DNA of 64,000 bases from Vibrio coralliilyticus (GTDB lineage Bacteria; Pseudomonadota; Gammaproteobacteria; Enterobacterales; Vibrionaceae): the NCBI RefSeq assembly GCF_024449095.1, contig NZ_CP024628.1:124001-188000 (forward strand), given 5' to 3'. Position 1 is the first letter of the stretch. Each line of letters starts with the position of its first letter. Shown here in pieces: positions 1-8,467 of this stretch. The notes under the pieces are model-generated. The model was given only the letters and a program-made list of their open reading frames with translations. It had not been told where the DNA came from and did no database searches. The translations under genes were made by a program, and so were the position numbers.

Positions 1-454
1 GCCAATGAGTATGGCGCTAGCGGCTATCTTCGTTGGGATTGCCACAGGAGATCTTGGCCTCTATCTGATGGGGAAAAGTGCACAACGTGTACGCTTGCTA
101 CGATATCGAATTTTCCAATATCAACGTGTCCGTCAAGTGAAGAAGAAACTTCACCAGAGTGCGTTTATTACCCTGTTTATTGTTCGTTTCATTCCTGGCC
201 TGCGCACGGTGGGCTTCACGCTAAGCGGTTTTCTTGATGTGCCTATGATGCGATTTTTTGTCGCGGTAATTGGTGCAACAGGGCTTTGGACTGCTTTGAT
301 TTTTGGTTCCTTCTACCAGTTAGGCAGTGTGGCCTGGCTGAAAGAGAGTCACGTAAGCTGGGTGCTGATTCCGGCAGGTCTATGCTTAATGTGGATGCTC
401 AATAAAATTATTACAAAAACATTCTTAAGAGGCTCTTATGACACAGCTCGCTAA
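1..454 (+). CDS. DedA/VTT-family membrane protein, 5'-truncated by window edge
   Basis: Inner-membrane protein of the DedA (SNARE-associated/VTT) family, members of which are tied to lipid flipping, membrane homeostasis and proton-motive force. The visible 149 residues (from an ATG at 5) hold the family core: a glycine-rich GDLGLYLMGK segment, then an RFIPGLRTVGFTLSGF stretch matching the family's re-entrant R-x-[IV]-P-G-x-R region near residues 60-77, then two hydrophobic helices. The frame is open to the window edge, so the true start and first helix lie outside. It overlaps the next gene by 17 bp, which suggests cotranscription. The substrate cannot be read from sequence. Confidence 0.75.
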   Translation, partial: PMSMALAAIFVGIATGDLGLYLMGKSAQRVRLLRYRIFQYQRVRQVKKKLHQSAFITLFIVRFIPGLRTVGFTLSGFLDVPMMRFFVAVIGATGLWTALIFGSFYQLGSVAWLKESHVSWVLIPAGLCLMWMLNKIITKTFLRGSYDTAR

Positions 455-1568
455 TGTCGAAATGATTCCACAAGACAAGGTCAATGCGGGAATGCCAGTT
501 CTCCATGAACCGAAAAGAGTCATCTCGCCATTTGAATTTTTACCAGCTTGGTTCGTTTATGCCCCTGTGGTTGTCCAAAGTGCAGCATTAAGCCTGTATC
601 ACAGAGATTGGGCACTGCCGCTGATTGCTAACCCTGCGATCAAACTTAGCGGTATGGTTGGAGAATCCAAACACGACATTTTCAGCGCGGCTGGAGATAT
701 TACGCGCCAGTGGATTTTGCCTTTCATTACGTTGGAGAAATCTGACACCAACGAAGCGCAATTGTTTACACAAGCAAAAGAACAACTCAAACAGCAAGGA
801 ATTACTTACCCTCTTGTGGCAAAGCCTGATTTGGGTTGCCGAGGGGTTGGGGTCAAGTTGGTGAATGGCGACCAACAACTCAAAGACTATATCGCTCAGT
901 TCCCTTCTCAAGGACGTTTTCTGTTGCAAGTTCGCTCGGACTACAGTGCTGAAGCAGGCATATTCTATGTCAGACAACCGGGAGAGGAGCGAGGCAAGGT
1001 TATTTCCATCACTCTTAAATATTCCCCACGTGTAACGGGTGATGGACGTTCTTCACTCAAGCAACTGATTGAGCACTGCCCACGTGCAGGCAAACTTCAG
1101 CATTTGTATTTGCCTCGTCATAGCGAACATCTCGATGTAGTTATTCCGAAAGGGGACGAGTTTCAGTTGGCATTTGCGGGTAGCCATTCACGTGGTTGTA
1201 TCTTCCGCGATGGCAATCAATTTATCACAGAGGCTCTCGAGCAAAAGCTGGACGAAGTTCTCGGTGATTTTGATGGCTTTAACTACGGTCGCCTGGATGT
1301 GAAATTTAAAGATATCAATGCGCTAATGCGTGGTGAAGCGTTCGATATTCTCGAAATCAATGGTGCAAGTAGTGAAGCCGCGCATATCTGGGACAGCGAC
1401 ACATCACTGTCGCATATCTTCAGTACGCTGCTTAAGCAGTACCGTTTGCTTTATCAAATTGGTTCCAAACACAAACAGCAAGGCCATCAGACGCCTTCTC
1501 TGGGTGCGCTACTACGGGCGTGGCGGGAAGAAAAATTGCTGACTCAGCTTTATCCCATGACCGATTAA
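438..1568 (+). CDS. ATP-grasp domain protein
   Basis: A 376-aa protein with an ATP-grasp fold like D-Ala-D-Ala ligase/RimK enzymes, which join a carboxylate to an amine or thiol through an acylphosphate. Visible features are the nucleotide-binding strand and glycine loop (AKPDLGCRGVGVKL, about residues 128-141), a central KVISITLKYSPRVTGDG region, and the late metal-binding DILEINGASSEA segment near residues 303-314. It starts inside the 3' end of the DedA gene and is followed after 18 nt by a DinB-type gene, so it is probably in the same operon. The substrate is unknown; no carrier or partner ligase gene is adjacent. Confidence 0.75.
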   Translation: MTQLANVEMIPQDKVNAGMPVLHEPKRVISPFEFLPAWFVYAPVVVQSAALSLYHRDWALPLIANPAIKLSGMVGESKHDIFSAAGDITRQWILPFITLEKSDTNEAQLFTQAKEQLKQQGITYPLVAKPDLGCRGVGVKLVNGDQQLKDYIAQFPSQGRFLLQVRSDYSAEAGIFYVRQPGEERGKVISITLKYSPRVTGDGRSSLKQLIEHCPRAGKLQHLYLPRHSEHLDVVIPKGDEFQLAFAGSHSRGCIFRDGNQFITEALEQKLDEVLGDFDGFNYGRLDVKFKDINALMRGEAFDILEINGASSEAAHIWDSDTSLSHIFSTLLKQYRLLYQIGSKHKQQGHQTPSLGALLRAWREEKLLTQLYPMTD

Positions 1569-1586
1569 TAGCTCTGCGCAGGAAAA

Positions 1587-2141
1587 ATGTTTATGAAGAA
1601 TACTTCGACGCTTTCAGCCATGCTTGCTAAATCTCAGACTTCTCAGGCCGTTGTCGGCTGTATTGAGACGCTCAATCAGGGCTACGAGTTTTTAGAAACG
1701 CTGCAACCGGAAGATTATACCTATATCGCCCAGCCTCATGTGAGCAGCTCGATTGGTGAGCACTACCGTCATTGGCTAGACCTATTTCATGCAATTCGTT
1801 TGGACCGTGACAAGATTGATTACAACGTTCGTCGCCGTGGTCACAACGTCGAGCGAGATATTAATGTCGCTAAGCAGGAGATAGCTGAGCTGATTGAGTG
1901 GCTGTTTGGTTTACCAGCCAATGAACTGAATCAACCTGTTCAGGTTGAAACAGAAGTGATGCTCTCTCAAACGCACGTTGAAGAAGTGACTTCGACCTTT
2001 GTCCGCGAAATTACTTTCGCCGCGCTCCACGCTACTCATCACTTTGCGATGGCGAAAGTCGTGGCATCGTTAAGAGGCGTAGCATCAGACAGCCATTTTG
2101 GCGTCGCACCAACGACGGCAACTTACCAAAGGGCGCAGTAA
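1587..2141 (+). CDS. DinB-family four-helix-bundle protein
   Basis: 184-aa soluble protein of the DinB/YfiT-like superfamily, metal-binding four-helix bundles often acting as thiol-dependent transferases. The diagnostic histidines are present: GEHYRHWLD near residue 52 and HATHHFAMAK near residue 151, the usual three-His metal site. Two starts six bases apart (1587 and 1593) fit one purine-rich ribosome site; the first is reported. It ends three bases before the NRDE gene start, so translation is likely coupled. Substrate and thiol cofactor cannot be deduced. Confidence 0.7.
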   Translation: MFMKNTSTLSAMLAKSQTSQAVVGCIETLNQGYEFLETLQPEDYTYIAQPHVSSSIGEHYRHWLDLFHAIRLDRDKIDYNVRRRGHNVERDINVAKQEIAELIEWLFGLPANELNQPVQVETEVMLSQTHVEEVTSTFVREITFAALHATHHFAMAKVVASLRGVASDSHFGVAPTTATYQRAQ

Positions 2142-2144
2142 TCT

Positions 2145-2891
2145 ATGTGTACATTATCTTGGGTTTATCATGGCAATAACCACTACGAGGTTTATTTCAA
2201 TCGCGACGAGCAGCGTTCTCGCCTGCCAGCACTTGAGCCACAAAGTCTGGTCATTGATGGTGTGCACTGTGTGATGCCGATTGACCCTGTGGGTGGAGGC
2301 AGTTGGATATCCGCCAATGAACACGGTGTTACTGTGTGCTTGCTTAACTTCTACCAAGGGAAAACACCGAAAGGTCCGCTGACCAGCCGGGGCATGATCA
2401 TTAAGCGTCTCGCAAGCAGTTGTTCCAGTCAGACTGTCGATGCTCGATTGTTGGAAATGGGACTGACACATTTTGCACCTTTTACAGTGGTTTCTTTCGA
2501 TACACGCAGAACGGCGAATGAAACCGTGCTGTGGATATGGGATGGAGAGCAGCTTACGCGTTCACACGCGTTTGCGCCGATAGTCTCGGCGGCTTTGCAC
2601 TACGAAGAAGCCAGAAAATATCGACTAAGTCTGTTTAACGAGTTGGTGTTGACGACGCCAGATGACGAGATAGGTCAACGCTTTCATCAGACGTTTGATG
2701 ACAGCTATCCGCACCTTTCTCCTCTTATGGAAAGAAATGACGCTCGCACTGTAAGTTTTACCTCAGTTGTCGTGTCTTCTACTAAACAAGAGATGAATTA
2801 CCAATCAATCGACAATCACCGCAATGTTGATTTTCGAACGACACAAAGTTGTTTGAAGGCCGACGTTGTAGAACAAGGAGTCTTCAAATGA
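2145..2891 (+). CDS. NRDE/TANGO2-family protein
   Basis: 248-aa protein of the NRDE (TANGO2) family, which has a catalytic-looking N-terminal cysteine. The family signature FNRDEQRSR lies near residues 19-27 after the conserved MCTLSW start, placing Cys2 at the N-terminus as in Ntn-type hydrolases. Eukaryotic TANGO2 has been linked to haem and lipid handling, but bacterial function is unsettled. The stop codon overlaps the ATG of the following YHS gene (ATGA), indicating translational coupling. Confidence 0.75.
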   Translation: MCTLSWVYHGNNHYEVYFNRDEQRSRLPALEPQSLVIDGVHCVMPIDPVGGGSWISANEHGVTVCLLNFYQGKTPKGPLTSRGMIIKRLASSCSSQTVDARLLEMGLTHFAPFTVVSFDTRRTANETVLWIWDGEQLTRSHAFAPIVSAALHYEEARKYRLSLFNELVLTTPDDEIGQRFHQTFDDSYPHLSPLMERNDARTVSFTSVVVSSTKQEMNYQSIDNHRNVDFRTTQSCLKADVVEQGVFK

Positions 2892-3325
2892 AGAAGTTAT
2901 TTGCCCTTTTAATCATGTTAGTCAGTTTCCCATCTTGGTCAGCAGATAAAATTTACACCGGAATATTCAGCAGCAAAGCAGTGAGCGGTTATGACACGGT
3001 TGCCTATTTTACCGAAGGTAAACCTGTTAAAGGAGACAGCAAGTGGCAAGTCGAATATGAGGGCGCTGACTGGTATTTCTCTTCTCAGGAAAATTTAGAC
3101 AAATTTAAAGCAGACCCTGAGGCTTACGCTCCTCAATATGGCGGTTACTGCGCGTGGGCGATTTCAGCTAAAAACGATTTTGCGTCAGCGGATCCAAAAC
3201 AATGGGCGATCGTCGACGGTAAGCTTTACCTGAACTATGACGCAGAAGTGAAAAGCTGGTGGGATGACGACCGTGCTGGTCACATCAAGCAAGCTGATAT
3301 CAATTGGCCAACTTTAGTTAACTAA
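2888..3325 (+). CDS. Secreted YHS-domain protein
   Basis: About 145 aa. The start at 2888 is chosen because it gives a clean signal peptide (MKKLFALLIMLVSFPSWSA, cut near residue 19) and overlaps the upstream stop as ATGA; an open frame extends upstream to 2849 but would bury the signal. The mature part is a YHS domain: KAVSGYDTVAYF followed by WYFSSQENLDKFKADPEAY and GGYCAWA. These domains are associated with metal binding in heavy-metal ATPases and related proteins, and stand-alone periplasmic copies are common in marine bacteria. The next gene is a DoxX-like membrane protein, a frequent neighbour. Confidence 0.75.
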   Translation: MKKLFALLIMLVSFPSWSADKIYTGIFSSKAVSGYDTVAYFTEGKPVKGDSKWQVEYEGADWYFSSQENLDKFKADPEAYAPQYGGYCAWAISAKNDFASADPKQWAIVDGKLYLNYDAEVKSWWDDDRAGHIKQADINWPTLVN

Positions 3326-3340
3326 CAAGGATTTCCCTCT

Positions 3341-3793
3341 ATGAAATTTTCTCCGATTAAGCATATTCCTTCAGCGTTTATTGCCTTTGTTTTTATTCAA
3401 TCGTTGTTCTTCAAGTTCTCAGGCTCTTATGAGACGGACCATATCTTTGGCACGCTAGGGGAATGGTCAGGGATTGAATGGTTTGGTGTTTACGGTGGTT
3501 ACTTAATTGGTTTTTCCGAGCTGATTGCCTCAATCCTGCTGTTTACTCGCTTACACGGTGTTGGTGCGGCAATGAGTGCAGGCATTATGACAGGTGCGAT
3601 TTTCTTCCACCTATTCACTCCACTAGGCATTGTTATGCCCGAGTTCAACGCTATGGGTGAGATTGTTGGTGACGACGGTGGTTTGCTATTCGGTATGGCA
3701 TGTATTGTTTGGTCGTGCGGTGTATTCCTCTTCATCCGTGATGTGAAAACGGAAGGAACGTTTACCAACAACCTGCTAGCAAAAGGAGCTTAA
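3341..3793 (+). CDS. DoxX-like four-helix membrane protein
   Basis: 150-aa integral membrane protein with four predicted helices (near residues 10-27, 48-68, 76-94 and 112-131), typical size and layout for DoxX/DUF-type small membrane proteins. FFKFSGSYET after the first helix and GGYLIGFSELIASILL in the second resemble family landmarks. It sits 15 nt after the YHS gene and ends one base before the acyltransferase start. A thiosulfate or quinone redox role is known only for some relatives and should not be assumed here. Confidence 0.6.
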   Translation: MKFSPIKHIPSAFIAFVFIQSLFFKFSGSYETDHIFGTLGEWSGIEWFGVYGGYLIGFSELIASILLFTRLHGVGAAMSAGIMTGAIFFHLFTPLGIVMPEFNAMGEIVGDDGGLLFGMACIVWSCGVFLFIRDVKTEGTFTNNLLAKGA

Positions 3794-3794
3794 T

Positions 3795-5567
3795 ATGTTG
3801 GATAGTCCTTTCAGATTGCCGCGAAAAACGCCGTTTGGTATTGGTGAGTCAATGGTGGAGTGGGCAACGGGTTTATCAACGCTCGACGCCCTCTACAAGC
3901 AAGACATCTTGCCGGAAGACAGCTTTGAGTTTATGCAAGAAGCGCTCAACCGAATTGGCACCCAGTATGAAGTCGACCATGGCAGTCTGGAAAATATCCC
4001 CGCCGAAGGTTCGGTACTGATTGTTGCTAATCATCCGTTTGGTGGCATTGAAGGGATAATTCTCGCGTCTCTGATTTCTAAGGCGCGAAAGGACGTAAAA
4101 GTGCTGGCGAATGAACTGCTAAAACGCATTCCTGAACTGGATGACCTGTTCATTGGAGTGAACGTATTTGGTGGAGAACAAGCCAGACAGACCAACAGAA
4201 AAGCGATCAAAGAAGCCAATCAGCACCTCAAAGAGGGTGGGGTGTTGATTATCTTCCCAGCTGGCGAAGTCTCTGCTTGGCAGGCGAATGAAAATAAAAT
4301 CACCGATAAAGCTTGGAGTAAGTCCGTCGCCAAGTTTGTTAAGCATGCCGAAGCGACAACGGTGCCGGTTTTTATCAATGGCATGAACAGCAAGCTCTTC
4401 TATCAAGCGGGACGAATCCACCCTTTGCTAAGAACGGCGCTACTTGGACGTGAACTACTCAACAAATCAGGGCAGACGATATCCGTCTCCATCGGCAATG
4501 CTATCCCATTCTCAGAAATCAAAGGTTTTGAGGATGAAGAAGACATTACCCAGTACTTCCGCCTGAACACGTATTTAATGGGCAGTATGGGAAAGCCACA
4601 GACGTCTGCACTACAGACGGATGATGCCGAGCCAATCATTGCCCCTGTTGGTGTTGCCACATTGGAGAATGAGTTGTCGCAGATTGAACAATACAAGCTC
4701 CTCGAACAAGATGACTTTGATGTTTACTGCGCTCCAACGGATGTGATTCCACACGTGATGGAGGAGATTGGCCGTGTGCGTGAAGAGAGCTTCCGTGAAG
4801 TCGGTGAAGGCAGCGGTTTATCGTGCGATATCGACAGATTTGACCCGCACTACCATCAGTTGTTTGTCTGGAACCGTGCAAACCAAGATTTAGTGGGTGC
4901 TTATCGCTTAGGTCTTGTGGATGAACTGATCGCTAAAGGTGGGATAGAGCAGCTGTATTCCACCAGCCTGTTCAACTATGACGAAGCGTTTGTTGATACG
5001 TTAGGCCAGTCGATTGAGCTTGGGCGCTCTGTGGTGTCGAAACAATACCAACGCAATATGCACTCCTTACTCCTGTTATGGAAAGGCATCGCCAAGTTTG
5101 TTGAGCGCCATCCGAAATACACACATTTATTTGGTCCGGTCAGTATCAGCAATGATTACAGCCCAGTCGCGAGACAGCTGATTGCATCGGTAATGTCTGT
5201 CCATTATTACGATGAAGAGAAAGCAAAGCTTGTATCGCCAACCACACCACTAGAAAAAAGTGGTCAGGAATTCTGGCGTCCGGATATGTTGAGTTCATTG
5301 GCTGATTTACCGTTGCTCTCTAAAGTGCTGAGTCGCCTTGAGCAAGGCATGGGGTTACCTGTGTTGTTGAGACAATACCTCGGAATGAACGGTAAGCTGG
5401 TTTGCTTTAATGTTGACCCTGCCTTTAACTTTGCGCTGGATGGCTTGATTGTCGTCGACCTGACTTCGGTACCAGTCAGAACATTAGGTAAATATATGGG
5501 GCGGGAGGCCGCTGCTGCATACCAGAAGACTCATTCTTCGCCAGTAAGTAACAAGCCATCAGATTAA
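3795..5567 (+). CDS. olsF: Bifunctional acyltransferase, OlsF-type ornithine lipid synthase
   Basis: 590 aa with two fused acyltransferase domains. The N-terminal half is PlsC-like: NHPFGG at 79-84 takes the place of the canonical NHx4D block, followed by the FPAGE block near 151-155. The C-terminal half (about 300-570) is an OlsB-like N-acyltransferase of the GNAT type, with FREVGEGSG and a later FGPVSISNDYSP segment. This arrangement matches OlsF of Serratia and Vibrio cholerae (VC0489), where the C-terminal part makes lyso-ornithine lipid and the N-terminal part adds the second acyl chain. The product is a phosphorus-free membrane lipid. No PhoB box was identified. The ornithine-lipid assignment is from family resemblance. 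Confidence 0.75.
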   Translation: MLDSPFRLPRKTPFGIGESMVEWATGLSTLDALYKQDILPEDSFEFMQEALNRIGTQYEVDHGSLENIPAEGSVLIVANHPFGGIEGIILASLISKARKDVKVLANELLKRIPELDDLFIGVNVFGGEQARQTNRKAIKEANQHLKEGGVLIIFPAGEVSAWQANENKITDKAWSKSVAKFVKHAEATTVPVFINGMNSKLFYQAGRIHPLLRTALLGRELLNKSGQTISVSIGNAIPFSEIKGFEDEEDITQYFRLNTYLMGSMGKPQTSALQTDDAEPIIAPVGVATLENELSQIEQYKLLEQDDFDVYCAPTDVIPHVMEEIGRVREESFREVGEGSGLSCDIDRFDPHYHQLFVWNRANQDLVGAYRLGLVDELIAKGGIEQLYSTSLFNYDEAFVDTLGQSIELGRSVVSKQYQRNMHSLLLLWKGIAKFVERHPKYTHLFGPVSISNDYSPVARQLIASVMSVHYYDEEKAKLVSPTTPLEKSGQEFWRPDMLSSLADLPLLSKVLSRLEQGMGLPVLLRQYLGMNGKLVCFNVDPAFNFALDGLIVVDLTSVPVRTLGKYMGREAAAAYQKTHSSPVSNKPSD

Positions 5568-5607
5568 AGCCTCCGATAGGGGGAATGGAAACAATGAGAG
5601 TAAAGAC

Positions 5608-6210
5608 ATGAAGATCTGGATTGGATTGTGGTTAGCGCTGATATCTATCGATGTGGCAGCAGAACAACAGAGTGAAAAGGATAGTGCTTTTATTGACGTT
5701 AATGTGACGCTGGAGTTGGAAGGGATAGAGAAGTCCATCGATCAAACTCGTGCATCATTGGATAATATTGCTGGCGCTCTCGATGGTATTGCGCACAGTG
5801 ATAATCTGACTGAACAACAAAAGCAGACGTTGAGTGAGACTATTTCCAACCTCAATCAGCTGGTCTCCATCTCCAGAGAGTCTGTTGCTAACTTCCCTGC
5901 CGCCATTCAGCACTCGCAACAAGTGGTGAGTGAAAAGAGTCAGCGATTTTTCGACGATTTGCAGTTGAAGATCGTGTTGATCGTCGCTTTAGTTGGTGTC
6001 ATCTTGATCGCTATCATTGGTGCCGTGTACTGGTTATTGCTAAGACCACTTCAGAATACGGTATTCAGTGCAACACACAATGTGTCTCAGATGGCCAAAG
6101 CCCTTAAGGTGACCGCAGAGGCAGTTGAACGCTGCTCCAAGAGGCAAGAAGAAATCACGCAGCAACTCGCAGAACTATCGGAGAAAGAAAAAGCCCAAGA
6201 ACGACGGTGA
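5608..6210 (+). CDS. Periplasmic coiled-coil protein with one central membrane helix
   Basis: 200 aa, not recognised as a named family. Residues 1-18 look like a cleavable signal (ending VAA/E), 20-120 are helical and rich in Asn, Gln, Ser and Asp with heptad character, 122-146 form a strong membrane helix (IVLIVALVGVILIAIIGAVYWLL), and the last 50 residues are a charged helical tail ending in EKEKAQERR. The layout resembles the signalling half of a chemoreceptor without the methyl-accepting hairpin tip. It follows the acyltransferase by 40 nt and is probably cotranscribed. Confidence 0.6.
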   Translation: MKIWIGLWLALISIDVAAEQQSEKDSAFIDVNVTLELEGIEKSIDQTRASLDNIAGALDGIAHSDNLTEQQKQTLSETISNLNQLVSISRESVANFPAAIQHSQQVVSEKSQRFFDDLQLKIVLIVALVGVILIAIIGAVYWLLLRPLQNTVFSATHNVSQMAKALKVTAEAVERCSKRQEEITQQLAELSEKEKAQERR

Positions 6211-6218
6211 CGGGCTTT
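6190..6218. terminator. Bidirectional terminator between convergent genes
   Basis: Inverted repeat aaagccc (6190-6196) and gggcttt (6212-6218), with A-rich and T-rich flanks that would serve transcripts from both sides. It overlaps the end of the coiled-coil gene and lies just beyond the HAD gene stop. Confidence 0.6.
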
Positions 6219-6231
6219 AAATTGATGCGCT

Positions 6232-7029
6232 TTAAAGCAGCTTGTCCTTAATGACCTGAAGGACGCCATTCTCTCGATTACTTGGTGCGCGGAATCGAGC
6301 GGTCTGCTTGATGGTGTCGTGAGCATTCTCCATTGCGTAGGAGTGGTAGCTCTCTTTGAGCATTTCTAAGTCATTTAGGTAGTCGCCAAAGCTCATGGTT
6401 TGCTCATGACTAAAGCCAAGCGTTTGTTGGAGATGTTTAATAGCTGCGCCTTTTGAAGCCTCTGCATTCATCACATCCAGCCAGATCTTAGCACTCACCA
6501 CCACTTGATGACTGTCGCCAAAGTGCTCGTTCATGATCGGGAATACGAGCTGTTCGGTTCCATCGAAGTGGCAAATGGCGATTTTAATGAACTCTTCTTC
6601 AACGCTGAGTAGATCTTCAACATACTCGCAGCGGTGGTAATACTTGGCAAACTCTTCCAACGCTCGAGGATCTTGCGTTTCGATGTAAGCTGAGTTTTTA
6701 CCGCAAAGCACAATGTGTGTTCCACTAATTGCTCGTGCCTGCTGAATGATGGCTTCAATGGCACTGCCATCAATCGTGCAGCTGTAAAGCTCTTTGCCTT
6801 GGTGCATGACCAGCGTGCCGTTTTCAGCGACAAACATCATACGATCTTTAACTGGAGAGAAAGTTTCCATGAGACTGTAATACTGACGCCCCGATGCCGC
6901 CGCAAAAATGATCTGTTTCTGTTCAAGCTGTTCGTATAGTTCGAAGAATTCAGGGTTTAGCTGACTGTTTTCATCCAGCAGAGTGCCGTCCATATCGGCA
7001 GCGATGAATTTGATATCTGAAAGCGACAT
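6232..7029 (-). CDS. Cof-type HAD-IIB family phosphatase
   Basis: 265-aa haloacid-dehalogenase phosphatase of subclass IIB (Cof/YidA type). Motif I is AADMDGTLLDEN at residues 10-21 (nucleophile and acid/base Asp pair), motif II is AASGRQ near 44-49, and the late GDYLNDLEM near 220 is motif IV (the usual GDxxNDxxM). Such enzymes remove phosphate from sugar phosphates, PLP or FMN; the specific substrate is not readable. It is a single gene converging on the preceding run. Confidence 0.85.
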   Translation of the reverse strand: MSLSDIKFIAADMDGTLLDENSQLNPEFFELYEQLEQKQIIFAAASGRQYYSLMETFSPVKDRMMFVAENGTLVMHQGKELYSCTIDGSAIEAIIQQARAISGTHIVLCGKNSAYIETQDPRALEEFAKYYHRCEYVEDLLSVEEEFIKIAICHFDGTEQLVFPIMNEHFGDSHQVVVSAKIWLDVMNAEASKGAAIKHLQQTLGFSHEQTMSFGDYLNDLEMLKESYHSYAMENAHDTIKQTARFRAPSNRENGVLQVIKDKLL

Positions 7030-7402
7030 GTTGTGTTTACCTAAAAATGCAGAAAGCGAAAGGCTCGAAAAGTGTTCAAGCGAATATCAGGTAAAGTACA
7101 GGAAACTGTGATGATCTCAAGCAGAAATGCAGAGCAGAAGTCAGTCAGATTGTGGCCTGAGGTAGTCAGGCCACACCGTTGGAGAGTATTGACGCTGTGA
7201 AATGAAGAGAAGTCGCACGCTTACCTTTGTGATAGAGTTGACATGAGTGGGGCTACGTATCATTTGAGTCAATGTATTGGTTGCTTATGTATTTAATAAG
7301 TCGTTACACAACCCGACATTTTAACGCTTTACATCTTGCGCTAAGCAATGAACACTTCCCCCAAAGTAAATAACAGCGACATAATAGAGTTAGTAGGAAA
7401 TT
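7030..7402. other. Divergent intergenic region with perfect hairpin
   Basis: A 373-bp spacer between two divergent genes that must hold both promoters. The clearest feature is a perfect 10-bp inverted repeat, tgtggcctga (7151-7160) and tcaggccaca (7166-7175) with a 5-nt loop, with no T-tract on either side, so it may be an operator or an RNA stem rather than a terminator. A TTGACA occurs at 7238-7243 without a good partner -10. No small ORF is convincing. Confidence 0.4.
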
Positions 7403-8098
7403 ATGAGCAACACGACGACGAAAAAGTCGAATCCATTATTTGAGATCCTTTTTAACGTATTCATCCCTTCATTCATATTGATGAAGTTTAGTGGTGAAGA
7501 GCACCTAGGCACGGCAATGGCGCTTGTGGTCGCTTTGCTTTTCCCTATCGGTTACGGCGGTATGGACCTTATCCGTAATAAGAAGTTCAACTTCATTTCC
7601 GCACTTGGTTTTGTCAGTGTGTTACTGACAGGCGGTATCGGTCTGTTGGAGCTTGATACGCGTTGGTTGGCTCTAAAAGAAGCATTGATTCCAGGCCTGA
7701 TCGGCTTAGCAGTATTAGGCTCTACTTTTACTCGTTACCCACTAATGCAAAAGATGCTCTTGAACGACACGGTGTTAAACCTATCTTTGATCACCAAACG
7801 CCTTGAAGAAAACGGTAAATCTCAAGAGTTTGAACGATGCCTGATGTCATCAAACTATCTATTTGCCAGTACCTTTGCGTTTTCTTCTGCGATGAACTAT
7901 TTCCTCGCAACTTGGATTGTTACTAGCCCTGCTGGCACCCCTGAATTTAACGAAGAGTTGGGCAAGCTCACTTTGTACAGCTACCCAGCCATTGCGATTC
8001 CAAGCATGCTAATGATGTTCGGTATTTTTTATTACCTATGGCGTCAAATCAGAGCTATGACGTCCTTAGAGACAGAGCAAATATTCCATACCAAATAA
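7403..8098 (+). CDS. VC0807-like polytopic membrane protein
   Basis: 231-aa integral membrane protein with about six hydrophobic helices. It resembles the conserved Vibrio VC0807 family (a set related to intracellular-septation-type membrane proteins), with FEILFNVFIPSFILM at the start, PIGYGGMDLIRNKKFNFIS after the second helix, and a soluble linker TKRLEENGKSQEFERCLM in the middle. The function is unknown. The ribosome site aggaaatt sits just before the ATG. It appears monocistronic, with an inverted repeat just downstream. Confidence 0.55.
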   Translation: MSNTTTKKSNPLFEILFNVFIPSFILMKFSGEEHLGTAMALVVALLFPIGYGGMDLIRNKKFNFISALGFVSVLLTGGIGLLELDTRWLALKEALIPGLIGLAVLGSTFTRYPLMQKMLLNDTVLNLSLITKRLEENGKSQEFERCLMSSNYLFASTFAFSSAMNYFLATWIVTSPAGTPEFNEELGKLTLYSYPAIAIPSMLMMFGIFYYLWRQIRAMTSLETEQIFHTK

Positions 8099-8107
8099 GT
8101 ATATAGA

Positions 8108-8139
8108 GTCCGCCTGACTTGATTACAACTCAGGCGGAC
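8108..8139 (+). terminator. Strong inverted repeat after VC0807-like gene
   Basis: Perfect 10-bp stem gtccgcctga (8108-8117) and tcaggcggac (8130-8139) ten bases after the stop codon. There is no T-run, so it is either a weak or factor-assisted terminator or an RNA-stabilising stem. Confidence 0.45.
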
Positions 8140-8467
8140 GAACATCTGCTAAAGGAGTAATATTCTCTATTCTTTCAAACACCTGCATTTCTTCTTTTTC
8201 GATCCCCTCTCAATTTTCTAGAGCTTACTTGAAGCATGTTCATTGAGCAGAACAATTCGTAATTAAGTTATTTTAACCTGTTAACTAACTGAGCCCTTTT
8301 CATTCGTTTCTGCGTGATATTTGCCGCATAACAATATAAATCCTAACGTTTGGTCTGATATTGCTATCAAGAACTGCTAACTTATTTTTAGAAGATTATT
8401 TTATAAATAAGTAAACACTTCACTCCTATAAAACGTGAAATAAGATAATGAACTGAAAGGTAAAATT
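8140..8467. other. AT-rich promoter region of chitinase gene
   Basis: About 330 bp without a gene. It is AT-rich and should carry the chitinase promoter; a ribosome site (gaaagg) lies just before the start at 8468. No operator was recognised with confidence and no small ORF stands out. Confidence 0.4.

Noticed and set aside
588..977. Antisense ORFs within the ATP-grasp and other long genes
   Set aside because: Each lies entirely opposite a well-supported gene and has no domain or ribosome site.
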